Origin: Parahoeflea alexandrii
Lineage (GTDB): Bacteria > Pseudomonadota > Alphaproteobacteria > Rhizobiales > Rhizobiaceae
DNA length: 64,000 bases
Assembly: GCF_024105735.1 (NCBI RefSeq)
Contig: NZ_JAAAML010000001.1
Span: forward strand, 1,497,809 to 1,561,808
Reading direction: 5' to 3'
Of the stretch, positions 9,180 through 18,212 are shown in pieces; position 1 is the first letter of the stretch; the number at the start of each line of letters is the position of its first letter. Below the pieces are notes generated by a model, which had not been told where the DNA came from, did not search any database, and saw nothing but the letters and a program-made list of their open reading frames with translations. The translations under genes and the position numbers were made by a program.

Positions 9180-10549
9180 TGGAAACGCGGGCTAATTACG
9201 CCATTGTCGGCTTCTTCACCCTGGTGGTGATGCTCTCGGCGTTCGGCTTCGTCTACTGGATGGCGAAATTCGGCAATACCGGCGAGACGGCGCCGATGAT
9301 CGTGCGCATTCCCGGTTCCGCCAACGGTCTGTCGAACGGCTCGCCGGTCCGCTTCAACGGCATTCCCTACGGCGTGATCCGAAACATCAGCATCGATCCG
9401 GACAGCCCCGATTTCGTCATTGCGGAAACCACGATCCGGGCCGACGCGCCGGTCTACACCGACACCCGCGCGGCGCTCGAAATCCAGGGCCTGACGGGAT
9501 CGGCCTATATCGAACTGCAGGGCGGTTCGCCCGGCAATCCGAATATCCTGACGCGGGCGCGGGAGCTGGGACAGGTCGCTGTCATCGACGCCGATCCGTC
9601 GGGTGTCACCAACCTGCTGGCTACCGCCGACGACATTCTCAACCGCGCAAACCGGGTGATCGGCGAGGTCGAAGGGTTCGTCAAGGATGCCCGGTCGCCG
9701 CTGACCGAGACACTCAAGAACACCGAGGTCTTCACCGCTGCCCTGCGTGACAATGCCGATGGCATTGACGATTTCCTGCAAAGCGTTGCCGATCTGTCGC
9801 AGACGGTGAAGTCCGTTTCGGGCCGGATCGACAGCACGCTGGCCTCGGCAGAGAACCTCATCACCTCGATCGATCCTCAGAAGATCGACAGGATCCTCGC
9901 CAATGTCGACAAGGTGACCTCGGATGTCGCCAGCGCGTCGGGGGAGATCACCAGGACGCTCGAGAGCTTCAGCCAGGCCGCAGGGTCGCTTGAGCGACTG
10001 GCTGCGGATGCAGGCGAATCCCTCGACAAGGTCGACACGATCATCGCCAGCATCGATCCGGCCAAGGTCGGCCAGTCGATGGACGACATCGCGCTCGCCA
10101 GCGCGGATGCGCGCAAGGCGCTCGCCGATGCGCGTGGCGTGGTGGAAACCTTCAGTGCCCGCAAGGAAGATTACGACCTCATCATCACCGATGTGAAGCA
10201 GCTCACCGGCAGGCTCAACGCGGCGTCGACGCGGGTTGACGGGGTGCTTGCCAAGCTCGACAATTTCCTTGGCGAGGGGGACGCCTCGTCGCTGATCGCG
10301 GATGCCGAAGCGACGCTGAAATCCTTCCGTGACGTGGCGGATTCGCTCAATGCCCGGGTCGGCCCGATCGCTGACAACTTGCAGCGGTTCTCCGGCTCGG
10401 GGCTGCGCAATGTCGAGGCGCTGGTCAATGATGCGCGCCGCTCGATCCAGCGGATCGAGCGTTCGATCTCGACCATCGAGCAGGACCCGCAGCGGTTGAT
10501 CTTTGGCGGCGACACGGTCAAGCAGTATGACGGACGGAACCGGCGTTGA
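9179..10549 (+). CDS. mlaD: MlaD/MCE-domain protein
   Basis: Periplasmic, membrane-anchored lipid-binding component of the MCE transporter. The 456 residues begin with a single N-terminal helix (about residues 8-28, YAIVGFFTLVVML), followed by the MCE beta-barrel domain (~38-118, with the GLSNGSPVRFNGIPYGVI segment) and a long C-terminal helical region (~130-430) rich in Asp, Ser and Ala and containing repeated patterns such as LASAENLITSIDPQKID and VDTIIASIDPAKV. E. coli MlaD is only 183 residues, so this is the long MCE class, whose helices may form a tunnel toward the outer membrane (as in PqiB/YebT-like proteins); that role is inference. It overlaps mlaF by one base. Confidence 0.92.
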   Translation: METRANYAIVGFFTLVVMLSAFGFVYWMAKFGNTGETAPMIVRIPGSANGLSNGSPVRFNGIPYGVIRNISIDPDSPDFVIAETTIRADAPVYTDTRAALEIQGLTGSAYIELQGGSPGNPNILTRARELGQVAVIDADPSGVTNLLATADDILNRANRVIGEVEGFVKDARSPLTETLKNTEVFTAALRDNADGIDDFLQSVADLSQTVKSVSGRIDSTLASAENLITSIDPQKIDRILANVDKVTSDVASASGEITRTLESFSQAAGSLERLAADAGESLDKVDTIIASIDPAKVGQSMDDIALASADARKALADARGVVETFSARKEDYDLIITDVKQLTGRLNAASTRVDGVLAKLDNFLGEGDASSLIADAEATLKSFRDVADSLNARVGPIADNLQRFSGSGLRNVEALVNDARRSIQRIERSISTIEQDPQRLIFGGDTVKQYDGRNRR

Positions 10550-10629
10550 CTCTTCGGGTTTCACGTCGCAAGACAATGGTTAACGAAATGCTTATGGGCC
10601 GGGTCGCGGCCCAGGGGAGTGGCGTAAGC

Positions 10630-11226
10630 GTGAGAGCGGGTCGATGGATAGTTGCGCTGGCATTGGCCGCGGGTCTGTCGGGTTGCGCCGGCGGCGGGCT
10701 TGTGTCCAGTCCTCCGCCCGACACCTACGGGTTGTCTGCGGCACCGGCGGTTACCGGTCAGCGCGCCAGGAACAGACAGATCCTGATCGGCGAACCGACC
10801 GCGCTCAAGGCGCTCGACAGCGAGCAGATCGTCATCCGCCCGACACCGTCGGCAATTCAGTATCTCGCCAACTCGCAATGGTCGGACCGCTTGCCCAGCA
10901 TCGTGCAGGACAAGCTGGTTCAGGCGTTCGAGAATTCGGGCCAGGTCGGCGGTGTCGGCCGGCCCGGAGACGGCCTGGCGATCGACTTCAAGATCATCAC
11001 TGCCATCCGCGCTTTCGAGATCAAGGCGGACCGGGGCGAACGCGCCGTGGTCGAATTGTCGGTCAAGGTGCTCAATGACCGCAATGGCGTGGTGGTGGCG
11101 ACGCGGGTCTTCAGCGCCAGCACGCCGGTCACCGGAAGCGGCAATGCGGCTTACGTGCAGTCGCTTGACCGGGCCTTCGAGACAGTGGTCCAGGATATCG
11201 TCAGCTGGACCCTGTCGCGGATCTGA
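10630..11226 (+). CDS. ABC-type transport auxiliary lipoprotein (PqiC/DUF330-like)
   Basis: Last gene of the MCE operon, probably an outer-membrane lipoprotein that receives or docks the MCE complex, like PqiC. The frame is open from a TTG overlapping the mlaD stop; ATG codons lie at 10576, 10588 and 10594. I favour GTG 10630 since AGGGGAG lies ten bases upstream and the product then begins with a short basic stretch, a hydrophobic run (IVALALAAGL) and the lipobox LSGC, giving 198 residues. The body has the family's pattern: YGLSAAPAV, then a strand-rich domain ending with a C-terminal helix (SLDRAFETVVQDIVSWTLSRI). The start is uncertain by up to 84 bases. Confidence 0.8.
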   Translation: MRAGRWIVALALAAGLSGCAGGGLVSSPPPDTYGLSAAPAVTGQRARNRQILIGEPTALKALDSEQIVIRPTPSAIQYLANSQWSDRLPSIVQDKLVQAFENSGQVGGVGRPGDGLAIDFKIITAIRAFEIKADRGERAVVELSVKVLNDRNGVVVATRVFSASTPVTGSGNAAYVQSLDRAFETVVQDIVSWTLSRI

Positions 11227-11304
11227 CCGGCATTGCCGGGCGCCGCAATCACGCTGCGATCACCACCACCGACCGCTGTTCCATCCTCGAAGATCGTCGC
11301 GCAA

Positions 11305-11583
11305 TCAGCTTTCGTCGTGCGGGTAGTCCGGCCGCTGACGCGCCGGGACGGTGACGGGAACCCGCAGATCTGACGAGGTCATGACCACCAGTAGCGCCAG
11401 ATAGGCGATCGCTGCGAGTACGGCCGGGCCGATCAGTGCCGGATAGCCGAAAAACCAGATGGCGCTTATCCACAGGAAAACAACATTGACGACGAACATC
11501 GCCTTTTCGGTTACGCCGCTGTTCCAGGCCGCCCAGCCGAGAAGACCGATGATTGCCGCGTAAGCCAGTATTGCCAGAGCCAT
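11305..11583 (-). CDS. Small membrane protein, unknown
   Basis: A 92-residue protein with three predicted membrane helices (about residues 1-20, 29-48 and 49-68) and a short Pro/Arg/Asp-rich tail ending PHDES. I chose the internal ATG at 11583 because AAGGAA lies eight bases upstream and the first hydrophobic segment then starts at once; the open frame extends to 11910 but the extra part looks unstructured. No family recognised. It lies between the MCE operon (convergent) and a second small membrane gene (divergent). Confidence 0.6.
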   Translation of the reverse strand: MALAILAYAAIIGLLGWAAWNSGVTEKAMFVVNVVFLWISAIWFFGYPALIGPAVLAAIAYLALLVVMTSSDLRVPVTVPARQRPDYPHDES

Positions 11584-11856
11584 GATTGTGTTCCTTGCTT
11601 TCCGTACCGTGAAGCGCCCAGCGCAATAGGTGTAACCGGGATGTAGGTTTCTTGCACGGCGGATGAAGGCCTGCACGAAGGCAAAACGCCGCATTTGGGG
11701 GGATAGGGGCGAGACAAAATGACACTGCCCGTCGCCGTTCCGGATTGGCAGCACGGGGCTCCGGCAACCGCTGCTCTCGCCAGGATCATTCATGCCTGCG
11801 AAGGTTTTTTCGGGATGATCCCGTTTTGAACAGATTGCAGACGGAAGCCCCCCACG

Positions 11857-12135
11857 ATGCAGGTTCACACTGACACACCATTCCATCTGGTTCTGGAAAT
11901 CTATGCCCATGTGCTTTGGGTGCCCGTCCTGACAATTGCGATTGCGGCGGGGGTTCTTTTCGCGGTTCTCAAATGCGGTTCGACGAGGCTAGGTATCCAG
12001 GGGCAGTTGGCCGCAGTATCGATCGTGTTGGTCTTGTTCCTTCCCATACTCTGGCTGGGTTTCGCCTATGGCGCTCTGACACTCCTCGAACATCCTGGGT
12101 ACAGACACCACATCGAGTGTGATCCGTGCTTCTGA
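11857..12135 (+). CDS. Small membrane protein, unknown
   Basis: A 92-residue frame with two clear hydrophobic helices (about residues 19-38 and 50-74) and a C-terminal tail with two Cys (IECDPCF). A weak GGAAG lies about 12 bases before the ATG. No family recognised. Base composition is lower in GC than its neighbours. It is isolated between the divergent small gene above and the terminator of the large minus-strand gene. It could be a real small membrane protein or a chance frame; size and hydrophobic pattern favour the first only moderately. Confidence 0.45.
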   Translation: MQVHTDTPFHLVLEIYAHVLWVPVLTIAIAAGVLFAVLKCGSTRLGIQGQLAAVSIVLVLFLPILWLGFAYGALTLLEHPGYRHHIECDPCF

Positions 12136-12197
12136 GGTGACAAATCCGCGCGCAAACCACTTGGCGAATGGCAATCTCGTTGCGGCCCTCAACAGAA

Positions 12198-12224
12198 AAA
12201 ACCCCGCTCGGTGGCGGGGTTCTT
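12198..12224 (-). terminator. Intrinsic terminator of the GPR-like gene
   Basis: On the minus strand AACCCCGC and GCGGGGTT form an 8-bp stem (arms 12214-12221 and 12200-12207) followed directly by a run of T (the AAAAAA at 12195-12200 on the plus strand). It starts about 45 bases past the stop of the 1685-residue gene, in the right orientation. Confidence 0.85.
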
Positions 12225-12266
12225 GGTGTCTGTCCGGTCGCTGAGATCGTCTGACTTATCCGGGTG

Positions 12267-15200
12267 TCAGTCCCGTCCGAAACGGCCGCTGGCGTGGGCC
12301 AGCATGGTGTAGACCTTGCCGGTATCGGACGTGAGATAGGTCTGGGTCATCATGTTGTCGCGGTCGTTGCGGGCAACATCGGACAGCAGCTTCTCGAAAT
12401 CGGCGATGTAGCGGTCGACGGCATCGCGGAATTCCGGTTCGCGGCCATACTTGTTCTTGATCTCCTCGAAGGTCTGCTGACCCTTGAGCGTGTAGAGCCT
12501 TCGGGTGAAGACGTCGCGCTCGCCGCGCTGGTAGCGGCGCCACAGGTCAACCGAGGCGTCGTGGTCGATCGCGCGGGCGATGTCGACCGACAGCGAGTTG
12601 AGCGATTCGACGACATGGCGCGGATTGCGCTCGGGCGTCTTGCTGGCCACCGGCGCCGGTGCAGGGGTGTTCTCCTCGCGGGAGGCACCGCGCAGCAGGT
12701 CGCTGACCCAGCCTTCGCTCTTGGCGGGCGCGGCTCCGGCGGGCTCGAGGCTGCCGCGCAACGGAGCGCGCTGGGCCTGAGGCTCGGGGCGCGGCGCGGG
12801 CGCCGGATCACGCCGCTGCGCGCGTTGAGGCGCCGGTGCGGGAGCAGGCTGCGGGGCTGCCGCGCGCGGGGCAGGGCGTGGAGCGGGTTCGCTGACTTCG
12901 GCGCGGTAGCTGGACTGGCCGACGATCTGCGAGAGTTCCTGCAGCGCCTTGATCTGGTCTGCGACCGCACGGCGCATTGCCGCGGCGCTTTCGCGGGTTT
13001 CCTCGGGAAGGTCAAAGGCGCCGCGCTTGAGTTCGCCCCTGGTGTCTTCCAGTTCCTTGCGGATGCTGGAAGCGGACTGGCGGATCTCCTCGGTGGCGCC
13101 CGAGAAGCGCGAGATCGCGTCCTCGATGGCTTCGCGAACGCTTTCGCGCATTGTTCCGGCCGCGGCCTGCGCCCGGCTTTCGGTCTGGCTGAGCAGCTTG
13201 TCGGCCTCGGAGACGGCCTCGCCAACGGTGTGGCGGACAGTGCCGGCCGCCGAGTGGGCGCGGTTTTCGGTCTTGCCGAGCAGCTTGTCGGCGTCCTCGA
13301 CGGCCTCGCGCATGCTTTCGCGCATCAGTCCGGCGGCAACATGTGCCCGTTCTTCGGTCTCGCCCATCAGCTTGCCGGCATTTTCAGCGGCATTGCGCAG
13401 GCCGCCTTCAAGCCGCATCGCGGAGCGCCTGGAAAGTTCCTCGGCACCGTCGAAGGCCTTCTCGATGATCTCTTCGAGCGAGTGCATCGTGGCTTCGATC
13501 TGTTCGGAACGGTTGACCAGTCCCAGTGACAGCGCCTGCAGCGCCTCGCGGCGTTCCTCGAGCGTGGTGGCGAGGTTGGATTGCGCCGCTCCGAGAAGGT
13601 CGGAGGCGGAAGCGAGCACCTTGGAATGATCGTCGAACCGACCGGCAATGGCGCCCACCTGGTTGAGGGTGCGGCTGGAAATGTCGGTGAGCCGTTCGAC
13701 CTTGCCGTCGAGCAGGCGGGCCGACCCGGACAAGAGCTCGGCCGCCTTTTCTGTCGACGAGGAGATCTCGCCGGAGGTCTGGCTCAACTGCGTGTTGGCC
13801 TCGCCCAGCGTGCTTGCGGCCTTGGCCACGACGCTCGAGATTTCCTCGTTGCTGCTGCCCAGACGGTCAAGCAGCGAGCCGACACTGCTGCTCAGGCTCT
13901 GGTTGACGGTTTCGAGGGCCGACAGGGTCTCGCTGGTGCGATTGGTGATGGCGTTGATCAGGGCTGCGTTTTCGGCACGCAGGCGATCGGTCGAGTTCTG
14001 GGTGACTTCCGTCAGGCGGTTGGCGAACTCCTCGCCGCTTGCGGCATAGCGGTCGACCAGCGGGCGTGCCTGCTCGTCGATGACGCGGGACAGTTCGGCG
14101 GAGCGGCTTGCCAGCATCGAATTGAGCTCGCGGGTGCGCTCGTCGAGGGTCGAGTGGACCGATGTGGCGCGGACGTCCATTGCCTGCTCGGCTTCCACCA
14201 GCCGCTGGATGATGGAGACCGCCTTCTGGTCGAGCGCCGTGCCCAGCGAGCCGGTCTGGTCGACCAGTTTCTTGCCGGATTCGGCAAGGCGGGCATCGAT
14301 CGTGCTGGTCTTCTCGTCGAGGGTCGAGACCAGCTCGCTGGCGGTCTGTCCAAGCCGGTTCGAGATGGCGCCAGTTTCCTTTTCCAGCCGCGAAGCCAGG
14401 GCTTCGGCCTGGGCGGTGAAGCGGCTCTCGGTGGCGTCCAGCGTGCCGGAAATGGCGTCTGCCTGCTTGCCGACGGTCTCGCCGACGCGCTCGACCAGTT
14501 CGCTGATGCGGCTGGCTTCGCTGCGCAGTTCGGTTGCGCCGTTGGAAATGCGGTTGGCGATGTTCTCGGCGTGGGCCGCCAGATCGGCGGTGCGCTCATC
14601 GACGTGGCTGTCGAGCCGCTCGACGAAGTTGCGGGCCTGTTCATCCATGCGCCCGGCAAATCCGGTGCCGACCGACTGCAGCGCGTCGCCCGCCTTGAGG
14701 GCCTCGGCGTCGAGTTCGGTGGCGGCCTGAGCCACGGCTTCGCGCAGTTTCGCCGCGAGGCCGGTTGCCTTGCCTTCGATGGTCTTGGACACGGAATCGA
14801 GGCCGATCCCGAGCATGTTGTTCATTGTCGTCAGGCGTTCGTTGATATGGTCGGTGCCCTTGAGGAAGCTGGCGTCGACCCGTTCGGATGCCGCGTTCGA
14901 GAGTTCCGCGAAGCGCTGGCCTTCGACATCGAGCGTGGCCGCCAGACGCTCCGAGGCTTCCGACAGGCTTGCCTGCACTGCGCTTGTCCGCTCGTTGAGC
15001 AGCCCGTCCATTGCCTCTGTCGACTGGGTGATGGCGGTCCCGAAGGAGTTGGCGCGCTCGGCGAGCCGGAGATCCAGCGCGTCGGCGTGTTCAGCGATCG
15101 AGCCGAACAATGCGGTGGAGCGCTCGCTCAAGCTGCTGTCAATGCGCTCGGCGCCGGCTTCCAGAGCCCTTTCAAGAGCTTCGGTGCGGCTTGCCAGTGT

Positions 15201-17324
15201 ACTGTCGATCTGCTCGGTGACATTGCGGGTCGACGTTTCCACCCGCTCGGCAACGCTGCTGGTGGAGGTTTCCACCCGTTCCGCCGCGTTGCTCGTCGAG
15301 GCCTCGATACGCTCGGCGCCGCTTGCCAGCGCCATTTCCAGTGCGATGGTGCGATCGAGAACAGTCGTGTCCATGCGCTCGGTGAGGCTCGTGGCCGTGG
15401 CTTCGAGTTGTTCGGCAGTGCTCTTCGATGCCGTTTCGACCCGTTCCGCAAGGTTTGCGGCCGTGGTTTCAACCCGATCGGCGGCGCTTGTGGCCGTTGT
15501 CTCAAGCCGTTCGGTGGCGCTGCCGGTCGATGCTTCGATCCGCTGGGCCAGGCCTTCGGCACTGGCTTCAAGGCGCTCGGCTGCGCTTGCGCTGGTGGCT
15601 TCAATGCGCTCGGAGACTGCCGATGCCGAATTCTCGATCCGTTCGGCCCCGGTGCCGAGGGTTGCTTCCAGCGCCTGGCTGCGGTCCGCCAGGGTGGCGC
15701 CGATGCGCTCGAGGCTGGCCGAGAGGATGCCGTCCATGGCGTTGGTGCCGCCATTGAGCGTCTCGTTGATCTGCGACAGGCTTTCTGACAGCTTGGTGTC
15801 CAGATTGCCGGCGCGGCTGTCGAAGGCGGAGGTGAATTCGCCGACACGCTCGTCGAACACCGTGGTGATGCGGCCGATGGTGGATTCGAGCTTTTCCTCG
15901 AAGAAGCCGGAGCGCAGATCGAGGTCCATGATCGCGTCGTCGGCGCTCGACTTGAGCGCCTGGCTGAAGGTCGAGCCCTTCTCGTCGAGCGAGGAATTGA
16001 GGGCTGCCAGCGTTTCCTCGAGACCGGCGGAGATCGCCTGCTGGCCAGAAAACAGGCTGTCGGAGATTTCGCGGGTGCGGGCGATGAGGGTTTCGTTGAG
16101 CTGGCGGGCGCGCTCGCCAAGAGCCGCGTTGAGCTTCTCGGTGTTGGCGTCGAGCGTCGATGCCCGGGTCTCGAACTCGGCCAGCAGCGCCTTGCCGCGA
16201 TGATTGAGCTGGACGTTGAGCATTTCCAGACGGGTGTCGAATTCGTCGGTGAGTTCGCCGCCGGAGGTCTTGAGCGTGGTGACGAGCGCTTCCGTGCGGC
16301 CGTCGAGCAGCTGCTCCAGCTCGCGGCTGGTCTGGGTGGTCCGCTCCTGAAGGGCAGCGGCGCGGGTTTCCATGAGCTGGGCGAAAGCCTCTCCGGAGGT
16401 CGAGATCCGGGTGGCGATTTCCTCGCTGGCCGTGGTCAGCTCTTCCTTGAGCTGCTCGTGCGCGCCGGCGATGGAGGCGCGGATGCGCTCGGCGTGGCTG
16501 ACGATCGCATCACGCTCGCTGCCAAGTTCCTGCACCAGGCTGCGCACGCGCATCTCGTTGTCGGAATAACTGCGTTCAAGCGCGTTGACCTCGGAATGGA
16601 CCAGGGTCTCGAGTTCCGATGCGCGGGCAATGGTGCGCTCGATGCCCTCGTTCATGGCGGAGACTTCGCGGCGGACGGCCTGGCCGACGGTCAGGATGCG
16701 GTCGCCGGCAATGTTTTCCGGCTCGGCGAGGCGCAGGGCAACCTCTGCCATCGAGCGGGCGGCAGAGCGCATCTCGCGGGCGCGCGCCATCATGATCGAG
16801 AACGCGAAGAAGACGAGGATCGGAATGATGATTGCGACCAGGAAGCCGATGGCCGCCGGCATTGCCAGCAGATCGGAGACGGAGCGGATCTGCCAGATCG
16901 CCGGGGCGTAGAGCAGGTTTGCCAGTCCGAGCACGCCCACGGCCCACAGCAGCGAGAGCAGGGCGGCGTTGCGGATCGCGCCGCGGCTTGAACGGCTTTC
17001 GAGCGCGCGCAGCAAACCGGCGGTGTTCTTGCGGCTGTCGTCGTTGGCCGGGGCCATCGGGCCTGCCGGCGTGAACGGCGGGGTGGGGGTCTTGGGCGCA
17101 GTGTTTTCGCCCGGCGCAGTCTTCGCCGATTGCGCTGACTGGCGTTGCGTGGCTCCAGCACTCTTGAGTTCGCGGGCCGCGCTGGAGACCTTGTCTTCCA
17201 GTTCGTCCAGGGAAACGTCGTCGAGAACACCCAGGCCGTCGTCGTTCAGATCGATTTTCAGCGCATCTTCAAGCGCTTCGAACGTCTGGTCTTCTATGCT
17301 CTTGTCCGCTGGTGTCTTACTCAT
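12267..17324 (-). CDS. Growth Pole Ring (GPR/RgsE)-like giant polar coiled-coil protein
   Basis: Protein of 1685 residues from ATG 17324 (the frame has a TTG three codons earlier). Order of parts: acidic N-terminus (~1-60), Pro/Thr linker to ~110, two membrane helices (~140-165 and ~172-200), then about 1200 residues of continuous helix with low-complexity Glu/Ala/Ser/Thr repeats, a Pro/Arg/Ala-rich linker (~1440-1560) and a conserved C-terminal domain (~1575-1685). This matches the GPR protein of Agrobacterium (RgsE in Sinorhizobium), a very large membrane protein with apolipoprotein A1/E-like repeats that forms a ring at the growing pole and is needed for polar growth. The assignment rests on size, topology and repeat type and is recalled, not searched. 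Often misannotated as kinesin-like. A divergent Hpt gene lies upstream. Confidence 0.82.
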   Translation of the reverse strand: MSKTPADKSIEDQTFEALEDALKIDLNDDGLGVLDDVSLDELEDKVSSAARELKSAGATQRQSAQSAKTAPGENTAPKTPTPPFTPAGPMAPANDDSRKNTAGLLRALESRSSRGAIRNAALLSLLWAVGVLGLANLLYAPAIWQIRSVSDLLAMPAAIGFLVAIIIPILVFFAFSIMMARAREMRSAARSMAEVALRLAEPENIAGDRILTVGQAVRREVSAMNEGIERTIARASELETLVHSEVNALERSYSDNEMRVRSLVQELGSERDAIVSHAERIRASIAGAHEQLKEELTTASEEIATRISTSGEAFAQLMETRAAALQERTTQTSRELEQLLDGRTEALVTTLKTSGGELTDEFDTRLEMLNVQLNHRGKALLAEFETRASTLDANTEKLNAALGERARQLNETLIARTREISDSLFSGQQAISAGLEETLAALNSSLDEKGSTFSQALKSSADDAIMDLDLRSGFFEEKLESTIGRITTVFDERVGEFTSAFDSRAGNLDTKLSESLSQINETLNGGTNAMDGILSASLERIGATLADRSQALEATLGTGAERIENSASAVSERIEATSASAAERLEASAEGLAQRIEASTGSATERLETTATSAADRVETTAANLAERVETASKSTAEQLEATATSLTERMDTTVLDRTIALEMALASGAERIEASTSNAAERVETSTSSVAERVETSTRNVTEQIDSTLASRTEALERALEAGAERIDSSLSERSTALFGSIAEHADALDLRLAERANSFGTAITQSTEAMDGLLNERTSAVQASLSEASERLAATLDVEGQRFAELSNAASERVDASFLKGTDHINERLTTMNNMLGIGLDSVSKTIEGKATGLAAKLREAVAQAATELDAEALKAGDALQSVGTGFAGRMDEQARNFVERLDSHVDERTADLAAHAENIANRISNGATELRSEASRISELVERVGETVGKQADAISGTLDATESRFTAQAEALASRLEKETGAISNRLGQTASELVSTLDEKTSTIDARLAESGKKLVDQTGSLGTALDQKAVSIIQRLVEAEQAMDVRATSVHSTLDERTRELNSMLASRSAELSRVIDEQARPLVDRYAASGEEFANRLTEVTQNSTDRLRAENAALINAITNRTSETLSALETVNQSLSSSVGSLLDRLGSSNEEISSVVAKAASTLGEANTQLSQTSGEISSSTEKAAELLSGSARLLDGKVERLTDISSRTLNQVGAIAGRFDDHSKVLASASDLLGAAQSNLATTLEERREALQALSLGLVNRSEQIEATMHSLEEIIEKAFDGAEELSRRSAMRLEGGLRNAAENAGKLMGETEERAHVAAGLMRESMREAVEDADKLLGKTENRAHSAAGTVRHTVGEAVSEADKLLSQTESRAQAAAGTMRESVREAIEDAISRFSGATEEIRQSASSIRKELEDTRGELKRGAFDLPEETRESAAAMRRAVADQIKALQELSQIVGQSSYRAEVSEPAPRPAPRAAAPQPAPAPAPQRAQRRDPAPAPRPEPQAQRAPLRGSLEPAGAAPAKSEGWVSDLLRGASREENTPAPAPVASKTPERNPRHVVESLNSLSVDIARAIDHDASVDLWRRYQRGERDVFTRRLYTLKGQQTFEEIKNKYGREPEFRDAVDRYIADFEKLLSDVARNDRDNMMTQTYLTSDTGKVYTMLAHASGRFGRD
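15051..15644 (-). repeat. Eighteen tandem 11-residue (33-base) repeats inside the GPR-like gene
   Basis: Residues ~561-758 of the GPR-like protein read as 18 consecutive 11-residue units, for example ERIEATSASAA, ERLEASAEGLA, ERLETTATSAA, ERVETSTSSVA, EQIDSTLASRT, DALDLRLAERA. Position 1 is Glu/Asp, 2 is mostly Arg, 3 is Ile/Leu/Val and 4 is Glu/Asp, with small residues in the rest. Eleven-residue periodicity is that of apolipoprotein A-I-type amphipathic helices and right-handed (hendecad) coiled coils. The DNA copies are diverged, so the repeats are old and not a recent tandem expansion. Confidence 0.85.
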
Positions 17325-17700
17325 GCCACTCAAGCCTCATTACTCCAAACGGGGTTTGCGCATGCCCCGTCATTGTTCGCGGCCCCGGTGCGGTAAAACA
17401 CGCTCTGTCCGGGCACGCGACGAGATCCGAAAAACAGCTTTCCGGCCTCTTAAACTATCAATTAAGTGGCATACACGGCTCGAATTCACAAATGAAACCG
17501 GTGGGATGGCCCCTGCATCCACTGGTTTTTAACGATTGCGTGTCTCAAAAAGAGCCACAAACGTCAATGAAACGCCACATTTACGCGTCGTTAACCATCC
17601 CGGCAAGTTTTTGGAGCCGGGGCGCTCCCGTGTTTACCGGTTCTAGAGACTGTTGACGCCAAACTCACTTAACTGTTGTCGAAGGAAAGGAAAAACCGCC
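17325..17700. other. Divergent intergenic region between the GPR-like and Hpt genes
   Basis: A 376-base gap, lower in GC than the flanking genes, that must hold promoters for both genes. Several TTAA words occur (17450, 17462 and others), including a TTAA-N8-TTAA pair at 17450-17465, but none has the 7-base spacing of a CtrA site. A good Shine-Dalgarno (GGAAAGGA) precedes the Hpt ATG. I see no terminator, tRNA or repeat in it. Confidence 0.5.
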
Positions 17701-18069
17701 ATGGCGGCACTCGGTATCGCGTTTGAAGTCCAGGAAATCGCCCACCCGCCGCGCCCCTCGGGCGGCCGGCCGATTGATCTCGTCCATCTGGCGCGTCAGA
17801 CCGGTGGCGACAAGGCGCTGGAAACCGAAGTGCTGGCGCTGTTTGCCCGCCAGGCCCGCCAGGCAGTGACCCAGATTGGTGACATGAAGGAAGCCGCGCG
17901 CTCCGAACTGGCACACAAGATTGCAGGCGCAGCCAAGGGCGTGGGCGCATTCGAAGTGGCGCGCTGCTCCGCCACCATCGAAGCCGAACCCGGCAATTCC
18001 GCCGCCATTGCCGCATTCACCAAGGCGGTGGTCGAGGCTGACAGCTTCATCGTCGGACTGATGCGCTGA
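17701..18069 (+). CDS. Hpt-domain phosphotransfer protein
   Basis: A 122-residue protein from ATG 17701, with GGAAAGGA upstream. After ~22 residues of Pro-rich lead-in it is helical and carries AHKIAGAAKGVGA around residue 71, matching the Hpt consensus AHxLKGxAxxxGA; His72 would be the phosphorylated residue. A protein of this size would relay phosphate between a hybrid kinase and a response regulator; partners are not shown. It is not ChpT, which is about twice as long. It is divergent from the GPR-like gene and shares its regulatory region, which may mean a link to polar growth or cell-cycle signalling (inference). Confidence 0.82.
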   Translation: MAALGIAFEVQEIAHPPRPSGGRPIDLVHLARQTGGDKALETEVLALFARQARQAVTQIGDMKEAARSELAHKIAGAAKGVGAFEVARCSATIEAEPGNSAAIAAFTKAVVEADSFIVGLMR

Positions 18070-18212
18070 GGCGCCGGCCGATTGCATCCGGGAAATCCGC
18101 TTTTTGGAATACCATGCCGCGAATCACTGTCGCAGCGCGGTTTTCATTCTTGCCTCACACAGTCCAGCGTGTATGAAAGCCTCCTACTCCCGAGACTATG
18201 CCAGAGGCCGCA

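Noticed and set aside
9062-10576. 504-codon open frame antisense to the MCE gene
   Set aside because: Shadow of mlaD; no start signals or family pattern.
13581-16203. Long open frames on the plus strand opposite the GPR-like gene
   Set aside because: They are low-complexity mirror images of a repetitive high-GC gene; composition follows the minus-strand codon pattern and no domain or ribosome-binding site is visible.
17450-17465. CtrA-like TTAA pair upstream of the GPR-like gene
   Set aside because: Spacing is 8 bases, not the 7 of a CtrA site, so it was not called.
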